DNA of 64,000 nucleotides from PALSA-188 sp963720075 (GTDB lineage: Bacteria; Acidobacteriota; Terriglobia; Terriglobales; Acidobacteriaceae), in contig CAVREG010000005.1 in assembly GCA_963720075.1 (NCBI GenBank), forward strand, positions 186,001-250,000, given 5' to 3'. Below the pieces are notes generated by a model. It was not told the origin of the DNA and searched no databases. It saw nothing but the letters and a program-made list of their open reading frames with translations. Of this stretch, positions 9,234 through 17,498 are shown piece by piece. Position numbers and translations under genes: made by a program. Each line of letters opens with the position of its first letter. Positions within the stretch are counted from its first letter, which is position 1.

Positions 9234-11498
9234 GTGAGGACCCACGCCCACAACCTGATCATTTTCCCTGTTTTTCTGCTCATCACTGCTCTCTGCTTTG
9301 CGGAAGGCACGCGCACATGGGAACAATCCAAGTTCGGAGACTTTGAAAAAGGAACCGCTGACGGCGTGGCCATTCGAAGCAACGGAGGCCTCGAACTTGC
9401 GCCCGCATTTAAAGCTGTGATCACCATGCCCTCACCATATGTCTGGGCGATCGCGACGGACCGAGATGGAAAACTGTTTGCAGCGACCGGAACTCCCGCG
9501 CGAGTGTACAGAATCACACCAGATGGGAAGTCCACCGCCATCTTTCAGTCACAGGAATTGCAGGTGCAGGCGCTTGCCATTGGTGACGATGGCGCGGTAT
9601 ATGCCGCTACGAATCCAGATGGAAAGATTTATCGCATCGTGTCAGCGTCAGCAGCGGCAAGCCATAAAGAAGGCCGGAAGAACAACAAGCCACCGGAAGG
9701 CGATTCAACGTGGAGTTCGTCAGTCTTTTTTGATCCTGGCACTAAATATATCTGGGACCTCGTCTTCGATAAGAGCGGCAATTTGTATGCGGCTACCGGC
9801 GATCACGGAGAAATATTTCGAGTGACCCCCAGCGGCGATCACAGTGTTTTCTTCAAGAGCGATGAAACACACATCCGCGTGCTTGCCTTTGATCGCCAAG
9901 GAAACCTGATTGCCGGATCGGACGGCAGCGGATTGATTTACCGGATTTCTCCGAATGGCGAAGGATTCGTCCTTTACAGCGCACCGAAGAAAGAAATTAC
10001 CGCGCTAGCGGTGGACGCAAGCGGAAACATCTACGCGGCCGGTGTCGGAGAGAAGACAAACACCCAAACTGCAACTCCCGTCTTATCGTTGTCTGCACCA
10101 TCACAGTCGCCCGATTCAATGCAGCATAGCGCTGGCTCTGTACTTGGGTTTTCAATGGGCAGCACAATGCCCGCCGTACCTATGGCTGGTGGAAGCTTTC
10201 ATTCCGGACTGAATGCCAGCGAAGGCTCCGAAATCTACCGGCTTTCTTCCGACGGTGTTCCGACGCGCATTTGGAGCTCGCCCGGGGACCTTGTGTACGC
10301 CCTCGTCCTCGGCCCTGAAGGAGAACTGCTGGCCGGCACCGGTAATCGCGGCCACATTTTCCAGATTAGCGGAGAGGATAAATTTACCGATCTGGTCACA
10401 GCCAGCGCCGGCCAAGTCACGGCGTTCGCGCATGCGCCGAATAACGGCCTCTATGCGTCGAGCAGCAATCTCGGCAAAATCTTTTTCCTTGGCGCATCTC
10501 CCAACCCGAGCGGCACCTACGTGAGCGACGTATTCGATGCGCACATTTTTTCGCAGTGGGGACGTGCCGAGGTGCGCGGAAAGGGGAATGTGGAGCTGTT
10601 TGCCCGCAGCGGTAACGTGGACAATCCCGACCGCAATTGGAGCCCGTGGAAGAAGGTCGAATGGCAAAAAGAGGCGGAACCCGGCGTTCCACCAGCGCGT
10701 TTCGTTCAATGGAAGGTCCAGCTGCACGCGGGAACTCCATCGCCTCGCCTGGAGAGCGTGACGATAAATTACTTGTCGAGGAATGTCGCGCCTGATTTCG
10801 AGGATGTCGCAGTTGAAGAAGGAGTGCGATACCAGCCAAGCGCAAAATCAACTGGAGATAGTGGAGGAAGCGTCTCGAATGGTTCGCAGCATACTGAGAG
10901 TCCACCTTCTCCTACCGATGATCGTGGCTCTATAGGAGTGAAATGGAGCGTCCACGACGACAATGACGACGACATGGTGTATTCCATTTATTATCGCGGC
11001 GAAGGCGAGGCTCGCTGGTTGCTGCTTAAAGATGATCTGACCGATAAATTTTATTCCTTCGATTCATCTCTCCTCCCCGATGGCGCATATACCGTCAAAG
11101 TGGTCGCATCCGATGCACCCTCCCATTCTCCCGGACAGGCGCTCACTGCGGAAAGGGAGAGTGAGCGCTTTGAAGTGGATACCACTCCGCCCCGAATCGA
11201 AGATCTTCGCGGGGTGGTGGAGGTCAATAATATCCACGTAACATTCCGTGCGGTTGACGGCTTTTCTCCAATTCAGAAGGCGGAGTACTCAGTGGACGCG
11301 GGCGATTGGCAGTTCATAGAACCTGTGGGGCAGATTTCGGATTCCAAAACGGAAAGTTACGATTTTGGCGCGGAACTTCAAGCTGCGAGCGGTCCGGGAA
11401 ACAGGAACGGAATATCTACGGAACATGTTGTTGTAGTTCGCGCTTACGACCGCCATGGCAACATGGCGTCCGCCAAGACGGTGATTGGCGGGAAGTAG
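9234..11498 (+). CDS. Large secreted beta-propeller (NHL/WD40-like repeat) protein
   Basis: 754 residues with a short N-terminal signal peptide (N-L-I-I-F-P-V-F-L-L-I-T-A-L). The body contains repeated blades of the form D-x-x-G-N-L-Y-A-A-T-G-D/x-x-G-x-I-Y-R-I, roughly residues 65-420, which predict a beta-propeller. The C-terminal part (about 520-754) resembles Fn3/Ig-like beta domains (D-G-A-Y-T-V-K-V-V-A-S-D). The GTG start at 9234 is supported by an excellent Shine-Dalgarno, AAGGAGGTG, at 9220-9228. No catalytic residues are recognisable, so a binding or scaffold role at the envelope is likely. It sits between the S55 protein and a LolC/E permease on the same strand. Confidence 0.85.
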   Translation: MRTHAHNLIIFPVFLLITALCFAEGTRTWEQSKFGDFEKGTADGVAIRSNGGLELAPAFKAVITMPSPYVWAIATDRDGKLFAATGTPARVYRITPDGKSTAIFQSQELQVQALAIGDDGAVYAATNPDGKIYRIVSASAAASHKEGRKNNKPPEGDSTWSSSVFFDPGTKYIWDLVFDKSGNLYAATGDHGEIFRVTPSGDHSVFFKSDETHIRVLAFDRQGNLIAGSDGSGLIYRISPNGEGFVLYSAPKKEITALAVDASGNIYAAGVGEKTNTQTATPVLSLSAPSQSPDSMQHSAGSVLGFSMGSTMPAVPMAGGSFHSGLNASEGSEIYRLSSDGVPTRIWSSPGDLVYALVLGPEGELLAGTGNRGHIFQISGEDKFTDLVTASAGQVTAFAHAPNNGLYASSSNLGKIFFLGASPNPSGTYVSDVFDAHIFSQWGRAEVRGKGNVELFARSGNVDNPDRNWSPWKKVEWQKEAEPGVPPARFVQWKVQLHAGTPSPRLESVTINYLSRNVAPDFEDVAVEEGVRYQPSAKSTGDSGGSVSNGSQHTESPPSPTDDRGSIGVKWSVHDDNDDDMVYSIYYRGEGEARWLLLKDDLTDKFYSFDSSLLPDGAYTVKVVASDAPSHSPGQALTAERESERFEVDTTPPRIEDLRGVVEVNNIHVTFRAVDGFSPIQKAEYSVDAGDWQFIEPVGQISDSKTESYDFGAELQAASGPGNRNGISTEHVVVVRAYDRHGNMASAKTVIGGK

Positions 11499-11601
11499 AG
11501 TCGTCGGGTTTTCTTTGCTCCTCACCGTCGAGCCTCGCTCGACGTCTGTCGCTACACGTTCCCTCTATATAATTCCCTTGAGCTGAGCTGACGGCCGCCC
11601 C

Positions 11602-12915
11602 ATGCGCTTCGAACTCTTCATCGCTACTCGTTACTTGCGCGCAAAGCGGCGTCAGGCATTCATTGGCGTGATCACGGGAATTTCAATTCTCGGTGTTGCT
11701 GCGGGAGTTGCTTCGCTGATCATCGCGCTTGCAATTAATAACGGCTTTCGACAGGACCTTCAGGATCGTTTACTCGAAACTACTTCACACATAACGCTGC
11801 TGCGAGTGCAGGACGACGGAATCAAGGACTGGCGAGTATTGCTCGATCGTCTGTCGCACCAACCTCACGTGATCGCAGCCGCGCCAACTATTTACGAGGA
11901 AGTAATGATCTCGCGCGGTCCGCGGGCGGGGGGTACGATTCTCAAAGGGATGATCCCGGCTTCGGAGAATAAAGTTAGCGATCTGCTGAAAAGCGTGGTT
12001 GCTGGATCCGCTACCGCGTTAGATGAATCGAACCCGGATGAAGGGTCATCTTCCGCGGCCGCTCACCCCACACAAACTCAGTCTCCGGATTCATTGCTGG
12101 GAGTTGAGAACCGCGTCTCCGCCATGCCTCCGGTCATTCTCGGCAAGGACATTGCGAACAATCTTGTCGCCACCGTCGGCTCAGTCGTGCTCGTGACCAG
12201 TCCCCAGGGCGAACTGACACCTTTTGGCATGGTTCCAAAATACAGTCGCTTCCGCGTCGCTGGAATCTTTAATTCAGGATTTTTCGATTACGACAGCGGA
12301 TGGGGGCTGATTCGTTTGGCAGATGCACAGAAGTTGTTCGGCATCGGCGATCAAATCGCTGCAATCGAGTTCAAAGTTGACGACATTTATAAAGCCGCCA
12401 CAATCGGAGACCAACTACAAAAGGCCGCCGGTCCAGGATTTATGACCACGAACTGGATGGAGCAAAACAAGGCTCTGTTTCGTGCGCTGAAGATGGAACG
12501 TCTGGTCACTTTCATTACCATCGGCCTGATCGTCTTCGTGGCCGCGTTGAATATCTTAATTTCCCTGATCATGATGGTGATGGAGAAGACTCGCGATATC
12601 GCCGTTCTAATGTCTATGGGTACTCGGAAATCACAAGTCCGCCGCGTCTTCATAGCGCAAGGCGTTTTGATCGGGGTGGTAGGAACCGTTATCGGACTGA
12701 TTCTGGGATATGGGCTATCGTTTGCCGGCGGGCATTATCATTTGCTGTCTTTGTCGCCGGAAGTTTATTCGATTGATTACGTCCCCTTTGCCCCGCGCCT
12801 GATTGATGGGCTACTGGTGACGATTGTGACGCTTGGAATTTCGTTGATTGCGACGATCTATCCATCATGGTCCGCGGCGAAAATTCTGCCGGCTGAAGCG
12901 CTGCGATACGAATAA
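11602..12915 (+). CDS. LolC/LolE-type lipoprotein-releasing ABC permease
   Basis: Inner-membrane permease of 437 residues that extracts lipoproteins for transfer to the outer membrane. The N-terminus (F-E-L-F-I-A-T-R-Y-L-R-A-K-R) and first helix match LolC/LolE. A large periplasmic domain follows (about 45-310), then three C-terminal helices in an FtsX-like domain, with the mechano-coupling region M-M-V-M-E-K-T-R-D-I-A-V-L-M-S-M-G. The C-terminal A-E-A-L-R-Y-E is usual. No LolD ATPase is adjacent, so it must pair with an ATPase encoded elsewhere. It contains a low-complexity insert near residues 130-170 (S/P/Q-rich) that standard LolC lacks. Confidence 0.88.
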   Translation: MRFELFIATRYLRAKRRQAFIGVITGISILGVAAGVASLIIALAINNGFRQDLQDRLLETTSHITLLRVQDDGIKDWRVLLDRLSHQPHVIAAAPTIYEEVMISRGPRAGGTILKGMIPASENKVSDLLKSVVAGSATALDESNPDEGSSSAAAHPTQTQSPDSLLGVENRVSAMPPVILGKDIANNLVATVGSVVLVTSPQGELTPFGMVPKYSRFRVAGIFNSGFFDYDSGWGLIRLADAQKLFGIGDQIAAIEFKVDDIYKAATIGDQLQKAAGPGFMTTNWMEQNKALFRALKMERLVTFITIGLIVFVAALNILISLIMMVMEKTRDIAVLMSMGTRKSQVRRVFIAQGVLIGVVGTVIGLILGYGLSFAGGHYHLLSLSPEVYSIDYVPFAPRLIDGLLVTIVTLGISLIATIYPSWSAAKILPAEALRYE

Positions 12916-12922
12916 GCGAAAC

Positions 12923-14518
12923 CTATCTGATCTTTTCCCCAACTGCCTTGGCTTGGGTGAACAGATATAAATAATCCGGGCCCCCGGCTTTTGAGTCGGT
13001 CCCCGACATATTGAATCCGCCGAATGGATGCGCTCCCACAATTGCGCCTGTGCACTTGCGATTGATGTATAGATTTCCCACGTGAAATTCGCGGATGGCG
13101 CGCTCGATCTTCTCCTGCGAATTTGTGTATACGGCACCGGTTAAGCCGAACTCCGTATCATTCGCGATCTCCAGTGCGTGATCGTAATTTCGCGCCTTGA
13201 TTACGGACAGCACTGGGCCAAAAATTTCTTCCTGTTCAAGCTTTGATTTGGGAGGAATGTCCGCAATGACCGTCGGCTGCAAGAAGAATCCTTCTCCAGC
13301 GTTGGTCGCGCGCGATCCACCGGTAATGAGCCGACCTTCCCGTTTGCCATGCTCAATATATTCGAGAATTGTTTTCATCGAGCTCTCGCTAATGACTGCG
13401 CCCATATATACGTTATCGGCGGGATCGCCTATCTTGATGGTTTCCACGCGCGCCTTGAGGCCTTCGAGAAATTTGTCATAGACGCGCTCGTCAACGATGG
13501 CGCGAGAGCACGCCGAGCATTTCTGGCCCTGAAAACCAAATGAGGATGCAGCCACGCCTTCAATTGCGGCATCGAGATCGGCGTCAGTGTCCACGATGAT
13601 CGCGTCTTTGCCGCCCATCTCGAGGATGGTGCGCTTAATCCACATTTGTCCCAAAACATGTTCGGCGGCACGTTTATTAATATCGAGTCCTACTTCTCGC
13701 GACCCGGTGAAAGCAATGAACCGCGTCTTAGAATGCGCGACTGCCGCGTTGCCGAAAGTGGCGCCAGAGCCGGGGCAGAAATTCACGACGCCTTCGGGCA
13801 TTCCAGCCTCTTCCAATAACTCCATGAATTTCGCTGCGATAGTTGGCGACTCGCTCGATGGTTTCAAAATAACTGTATTCCCGCAAACAATGGATGCAAG
13901 CGTCATCCCAGCCATGATGGCGGCTGGAAAATTCCATGGAGGAATAACAACTCCGACGCCGAGCGGAATATAAAACAGCGAGTCCCGCTCTCCGGGCAAC
14001 TGGACTGGAGTCTCGACGTGCGCCAGCCGCAAAGCTTCGCGCGCATAAAACTCGCAAAAATCAATCGTCTCGGCAATGTCTGCGTCAGCTTCCGCCCAGT
14101 TCTTGCTGACCTCAAAGACCAGCCATGCGCACAGCTCGAATTTTCGTTGCCGGAAAAGATCTGCTACTTGAAACAGAAGCCCCGCACGTTCTTCCACCGA
14201 GGTCCGGCTCCAACTCTCGAACGCCTTAAGAGCAGCTTGCATAGCGGGCTCAACGTGCTCCTTGCCCGCCTTTTGATGGAGACCAACCAACTCGGAAGGC
14301 TTGGCCGGATTCACGGACTTAATCTTGTCTCCAGTTCTTATTCGCCTGCCGCCGATGACCAAATCGTATTCCCGGCCCAGTTGACCGCGAACTTTCTCGA
14401 TGGCGGAACGCATTTGCCGCACATTATCTTGCCGCGAAAAATCAGTGCTTGGCTCGTTGATGAATTTTCCGTGATGAGGGCGAGTGCGATTCAACACGGG
14501 GGCTTCAAGAGTTGCCAT
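12923..14518 (-). CDS. 1-pyrroline-5-carboxylate dehydrogenase
   Basis: NAD(P)-dependent aldehyde dehydrogenase that oxidises glutamate semialdehyde/P5C to glutamate in proline breakdown, 531 residues. The catalytic block Q-G-Q-K-C-S-A-C-S-R-A is typical of the RocA/PutA-type P5C dehydrogenases, with the general-base Glu in L-E-M-G-G-K-D. The nucleotide loop F-T-G-S-R-E-V-G is also present. The ATG at 14518 is preceded by GAGGTG at good distance. An in-frame start 16 codons upstream exists but lacks support. No proline dehydrogenase is adjacent. It ends 7 nt from the convergent LolC/E gene. Confidence 0.95.
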   Translation of the reverse strand: MATLEAPVLNRTRPHHGKFINEPSTDFSRQDNVRQMRSAIEKVRGQLGREYDLVIGGRRIRTGDKIKSVNPAKPSELVGLHQKAGKEHVEPAMQAALKAFESWSRTSVEERAGLLFQVADLFRQRKFELCAWLVFEVSKNWAEADADIAETIDFCEFYAREALRLAHVETPVQLPGERDSLFYIPLGVGVVIPPWNFPAAIMAGMTLASIVCGNTVILKPSSESPTIAAKFMELLEEAGMPEGVVNFCPGSGATFGNAAVAHSKTRFIAFTGSREVGLDINKRAAEHVLGQMWIKRTILEMGGKDAIIVDTDADLDAAIEGVAASSFGFQGQKCSACSRAIVDERVYDKFLEGLKARVETIKIGDPADNVYMGAVISESSMKTILEYIEHGKREGRLITGGSRATNAGEGFFLQPTVIADIPPKSKLEQEEIFGPVLSVIKARNYDHALEIANDTEFGLTGAVYTNSQEKIERAIREFHVGNLYINRKCTGAIVGAHPFGGFNMSGTDSKAGGPDYLYLFTQAKAVGEKIR

Positions 14519-14651
14519 GAGTACACCTCGGAGAGAAAAACTGAGCGAGACATATAATTGTAGCATCAGAAAATTGGCAAGAGTTCGGTCTCGACCGTTT
14601 ACAAAATATTGTGTCTCGGGAATTCAGAAAATACTGGAAGACAATTCAAAC

Positions 14652-15515
14652 ATGAAAATAACTCTCTTCGGTGCAACCGGCATATTGGGACAAGCCCTTG
14701 TGCGCCAATGGACCGATGATGATGTGACTGGTCTGTCCTCAAAAGATGCGGATATTCGCAATCCGCAACAGGTCTTCGATGCGGTGAATCTCACGCGGCC
14801 AGATTGGATCGTGCTCACGGCGGCATATACAGATGTTGACGGATGCGAAACCAATCGTGAGCTGGCCTTCGATGTGAATATGAGAGGGGCGGCAAACGTG
14901 GCGGAAGCGGCTAAGCAATTCGGTTCGCGGCTGCTATTTATCAGCAGCGATTATGTTTTCGACGGGACAAAAACAACTCCGTACGAGACAGATGATCCTG
15001 TGGCACCTCAGAGTGTTTACGGAAAATCGAAGGCTGAGGCCGAGAAGCAGATCCGCCAAATTCTACCCGATGCCTGTATTGTGCGGACCTCATGGCTGTT
15101 TGGAGTCGGCGGAAAATGTTTCCCGGACACCATACTCAAGCTGGCTGCGACCCGCGCTGAAATTGATGTCGTCGCTGACCAGCGAGGATGTCCCACCCAC
15201 GCGGATGACCTGGCATCGGCAATTATTCAACTCTGCCGCCAGAATGCCGCTGGCATCGTCCACGCTACCAATCGCGGGGAGTGCTCGTGGTTTGACTTCG
15301 CGCAAGAAATTGTAGGCGCCGCGGGCATGCAGACCATGGTTCGGCCAACCACAAGTGACAAGTTTGTACGGCCTGCGCCTCGTCCTGCTTATTCTGTGCT
15401 TTCGTCCGCGAGCCTGGACAAGTATGGGATCGCGATGCGCGATTGGAAAACTGCGTTGCGGAATTACCTCCCGCAGAGGGCAGCGCTCGACGCCACGCTG
15501 AAGCCTTCCATGTGA
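14652..15515 (+). CDS. dTDP-4-dehydrorhamnose reductase (RmlD/RfbD-like)
   Basis: Short-chain dehydrogenase/reductase, 287 residues, expected to reduce dTDP-4-keto-L-rhamnose to dTDP-L-rhamnose with NAD(P)H. It has the N-terminal G-A-T-G-I-L-G-Q cofactor loop (residues 6-13). The catalytic Tyr-Lys pair is in S-V-Y-G-K-S-K, and the family-typical S-S-D-Y-V-F-D-G is present. The ATG at 14652 places the cofactor loop at the right distance; an upstream in-frame extension is unsupported. No other rhamnose genes (RmlA/B/C) are near, so a related NDP-sugar reductase role is possible. Confidence 0.88.
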   Translation: MKITLFGATGILGQALVRQWTDDDVTGLSSKDADIRNPQQVFDAVNLTRPDWIVLTAAYTDVDGCETNRELAFDVNMRGAANVAEAAKQFGSRLLFISSDYVFDGTKTTPYETDDPVAPQSVYGKSKAEAEKQIRQILPDACIVRTSWLFGVGGKCFPDTILKLAATRAEIDVVADQRGCPTHADDLASAIIQLCRQNAAGIVHATNRGECSWFDFAQEIVGAAGMQTMVRPTTSDKFVRPAPRPAYSVLSSASLDKYGIAMRDWKTALRNYLPQRAALDATLKPSM

Positions 15516-15622
15516 CCGGATCAGGCAACTGCGCCACCCCAGCGGGGAGTCATTGCCAACCGGACAAGAGATGGGGATGTGGGTCAGTTTGACTGCTTCT
15601 CCTTCGCGTTGGCCGTGAAAGC

Positions 15623-16165
15623 ATGAAAGGATCGAGGAGCGGAGGGCTTACGGAATCGTTGCTGATCATTACGGGAACGATGGGAGCGGGCAAGACCGCT
15701 GTCCTGGGCGAAGCATCGGATATTCTTGCCGAACGTAACATTGTCCATGCGGCAATCGATCTGGATGCGCTCGGCCTCGCTCATCTTCCGTCCGCAGTCC
15801 GCAGCGATGGCGTAATGTATGACAACCTTCGGTCTATCTGCGGGAACTACGCCACCTCGGGAGTGCGTCGATTCTTAGTGGCTCGCGCAGTCGAAGACGA
15901 TGCTCAGCTAAAACTCTGCCGCGCCATTATTCCCGCCGCAAACACCGTCGTCTGCCGTCTCGCCGTAAGCATTGAAACGATGACGCGACGCGTAGAGATG
16001 CGCGATTTAGGGATATCGCAGCGGAAGTATGTTGATCGAGTTTCGAAATTGAATGTCATCCTCGATCGCGCGCTTTTAGAGGACTTTGTTGTCACCAACG
16101 AGAATCGCTCGCTAACCGATGTTGCGCTCGAAATGCTTGTCAAAGCGGCATGGATCTCAAACTGA
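15623..16165 (+). CDS. P-loop ATP-binding protein, kinase-like
   Basis: 180-residue protein with a Walker A motif close to the N-terminus (T-G-T-M-G-A-G-K-T-A-V). It resembles small-molecule kinases of the AAA_33/adenylate-kinase-like groups. I see no clear lid or substrate motif that identifies the substrate. An A-I-D-L-D-A-L block might be the Walker B equivalent. It follows the reductase gene by 107 nt on the same strand, but a functional link is not evident. Confidence 0.72.
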   Translation: MKGSRSGGLTESLLIITGTMGAGKTAVLGEASDILAERNIVHAAIDLDALGLAHLPSAVRSDGVMYDNLRSICGNYATSGVRRFLVARAVEDDAQLKLCRAIIPAANTVVCRLAVSIETMTRRVEMRDLGISQRKYVDRVSKLNVILDRALLEDFVVTNENRSLTDVALEMLVKAAWISN

Positions 16166-16295
16166 TCAACTTCGAGAGACGCGGATCGCTAGCAGTGCGC
16201 GCACTGCGCGCCAGATCCCTCGCCCCGCTGGAGAGAAACGCGGGGCTTCGGGATGACCCGAGAATCATTTAGGGAGTTAAATTTGAATATTCAAA

Positions 16296-17378
16296 TTAGT
16301 CAATGGGTTCCGGCGGTGGCAGGAACGGTGGCGTTTCCGCCGGAGGCATCGGGGGTGCCGCTGCGGGCGGGTACAATATCGCTGCCAGCGGCAGATATCG
16401 CGACGCGAAGAAATAAATCGAGTATGCCGGGAAGAACACAGTCGCAGGAACTGAGATCAATGAGATTGCATAGATGACCACCATAACAAAAATGCAGCCA
16501 AACACTACGACCAGAGAAATGGTGTAAAGATTCCAAGTCAGGCCGGCGGCTTTTCCGATAAGAACGGCGATCACTCCGGCGCCCCCAACCGGTATCAGCA
16601 TCAAGACAATTGCGATCGTCGCTATGATCGCAAGAATCATTGCAGCCCCAAGGTTCATCACAAGTTTCATTCCCAAATATCCGGCGTAGCCGCCCTTTTC
16701 CGACTTGATCATTGGCAACAGACGCCGCCAAGATTGAACAGGACCAAGGTCTTCAAGGGCCATCTGCGGGACCACAAAATCTTTAGTGAGCACTTGAATT
16801 ACGAGGGAGAGCAGCAAACAGGTCAGTAGGATAAAGAATAAAGCAATCCCGCAAAGAACCAGCGCAATGATGTGCTCCTTGGGATGTCTAAGCCAGCCCA
16901 CGGCGAAAGCGAAGGCGGCGGGAACCCCAATCAAGATTGCGAATGTAGCCATCGTCGCTAATGAAAACAGCAACTTCCACACAAAATAACGCATGCCCGG
17001 ACGCTGGCGCTTATTCCATCCCTGAGCGATCTCACACCTCCTCGCAATCACGCTGTCAAATAGAACAAAACGCATCACGCTGCTTACATACAAAAACAAA
17101 ACGAACAGCACAATCCCCGTGACGATCAACAGCGCGATCAAGCCCGCATAAAGCATGGGGTTTAAGGTGGGGAGCCCAAGGCTAAGGAAACGCTGGGAGC
17201 CACCGCTGTGAGTTGGTATGTTGAAATTCGGTGAACTACACCCTCCCGAGGTCATTTCTCCCGCAAGAAACCCGACCAATGCCAGCTTTGCCCACTGCGC
17301 AACACGAAAAGGCTGGAGAAGCTGCTGCTTCATGTGATGGAAAGCAGGAGAAATCGCATCTATGGCAGAAATCGGCAA
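16296..17378 (-). CDS. Multi-pass membrane protein of unknown function
   Basis: 360 residues with about six to seven hydrophobic segments: around 28-45, 75-100, 130-160, 165-205, 220-265 and 270-310. The C-terminus is a Pro/Ala-rich tail (P-P-A-A-A-P-P-M-P-P). The N-terminal region I-S-P-A-F-H-H-M-K-Q-Q-L-L-Q-P-F has the style of membrane proteins of unknown function that are frequent in Acidobacteria. No catalytic motif is visible. It lies downstream of, and on the same strand as, the Ser/Thr kinase (120 nt gap). I cannot assign a function. Confidence 0.75.
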   Translation of the reverse strand: MPISAIDAISPAFHHMKQQLLQPFRVAQWAKLALVGFLAGEMTSGGCSSPNFNIPTHSGGSQRFLSLGLPTLNPMLYAGLIALLIVTGIVLFVLFLYVSSVMRFVLFDSVIARRCEIAQGWNKRQRPGMRYFVWKLLFSLATMATFAILIGVPAAFAFAVGWLRHPKEHIIALVLCGIALFFILLTCLLLSLVIQVLTKDFVVPQMALEDLGPVQSWRRLLPMIKSEKGGYAGYLGMKLVMNLGAAMILAIIATIAIVLMLIPVGGAGVIAVLIGKAAGLTWNLYTISLVVVFGCIFVMVVIYAISLISVPATVFFPAYSIYFFASRYLPLAAILYPPAAAPPMPPAETPPFLPPPEPID

Positions 17379-17498
17379 TGAGCACCTCGCATCCGGTACG
17401 CAGGAAGGTACTAAGAAGGGGCCTGTCAGGTCAACCCAATAGCCCCTATTTCTGAACTCAAGAGTGTAATGGCGGTATAGGAAAAATGTGCAGACATT

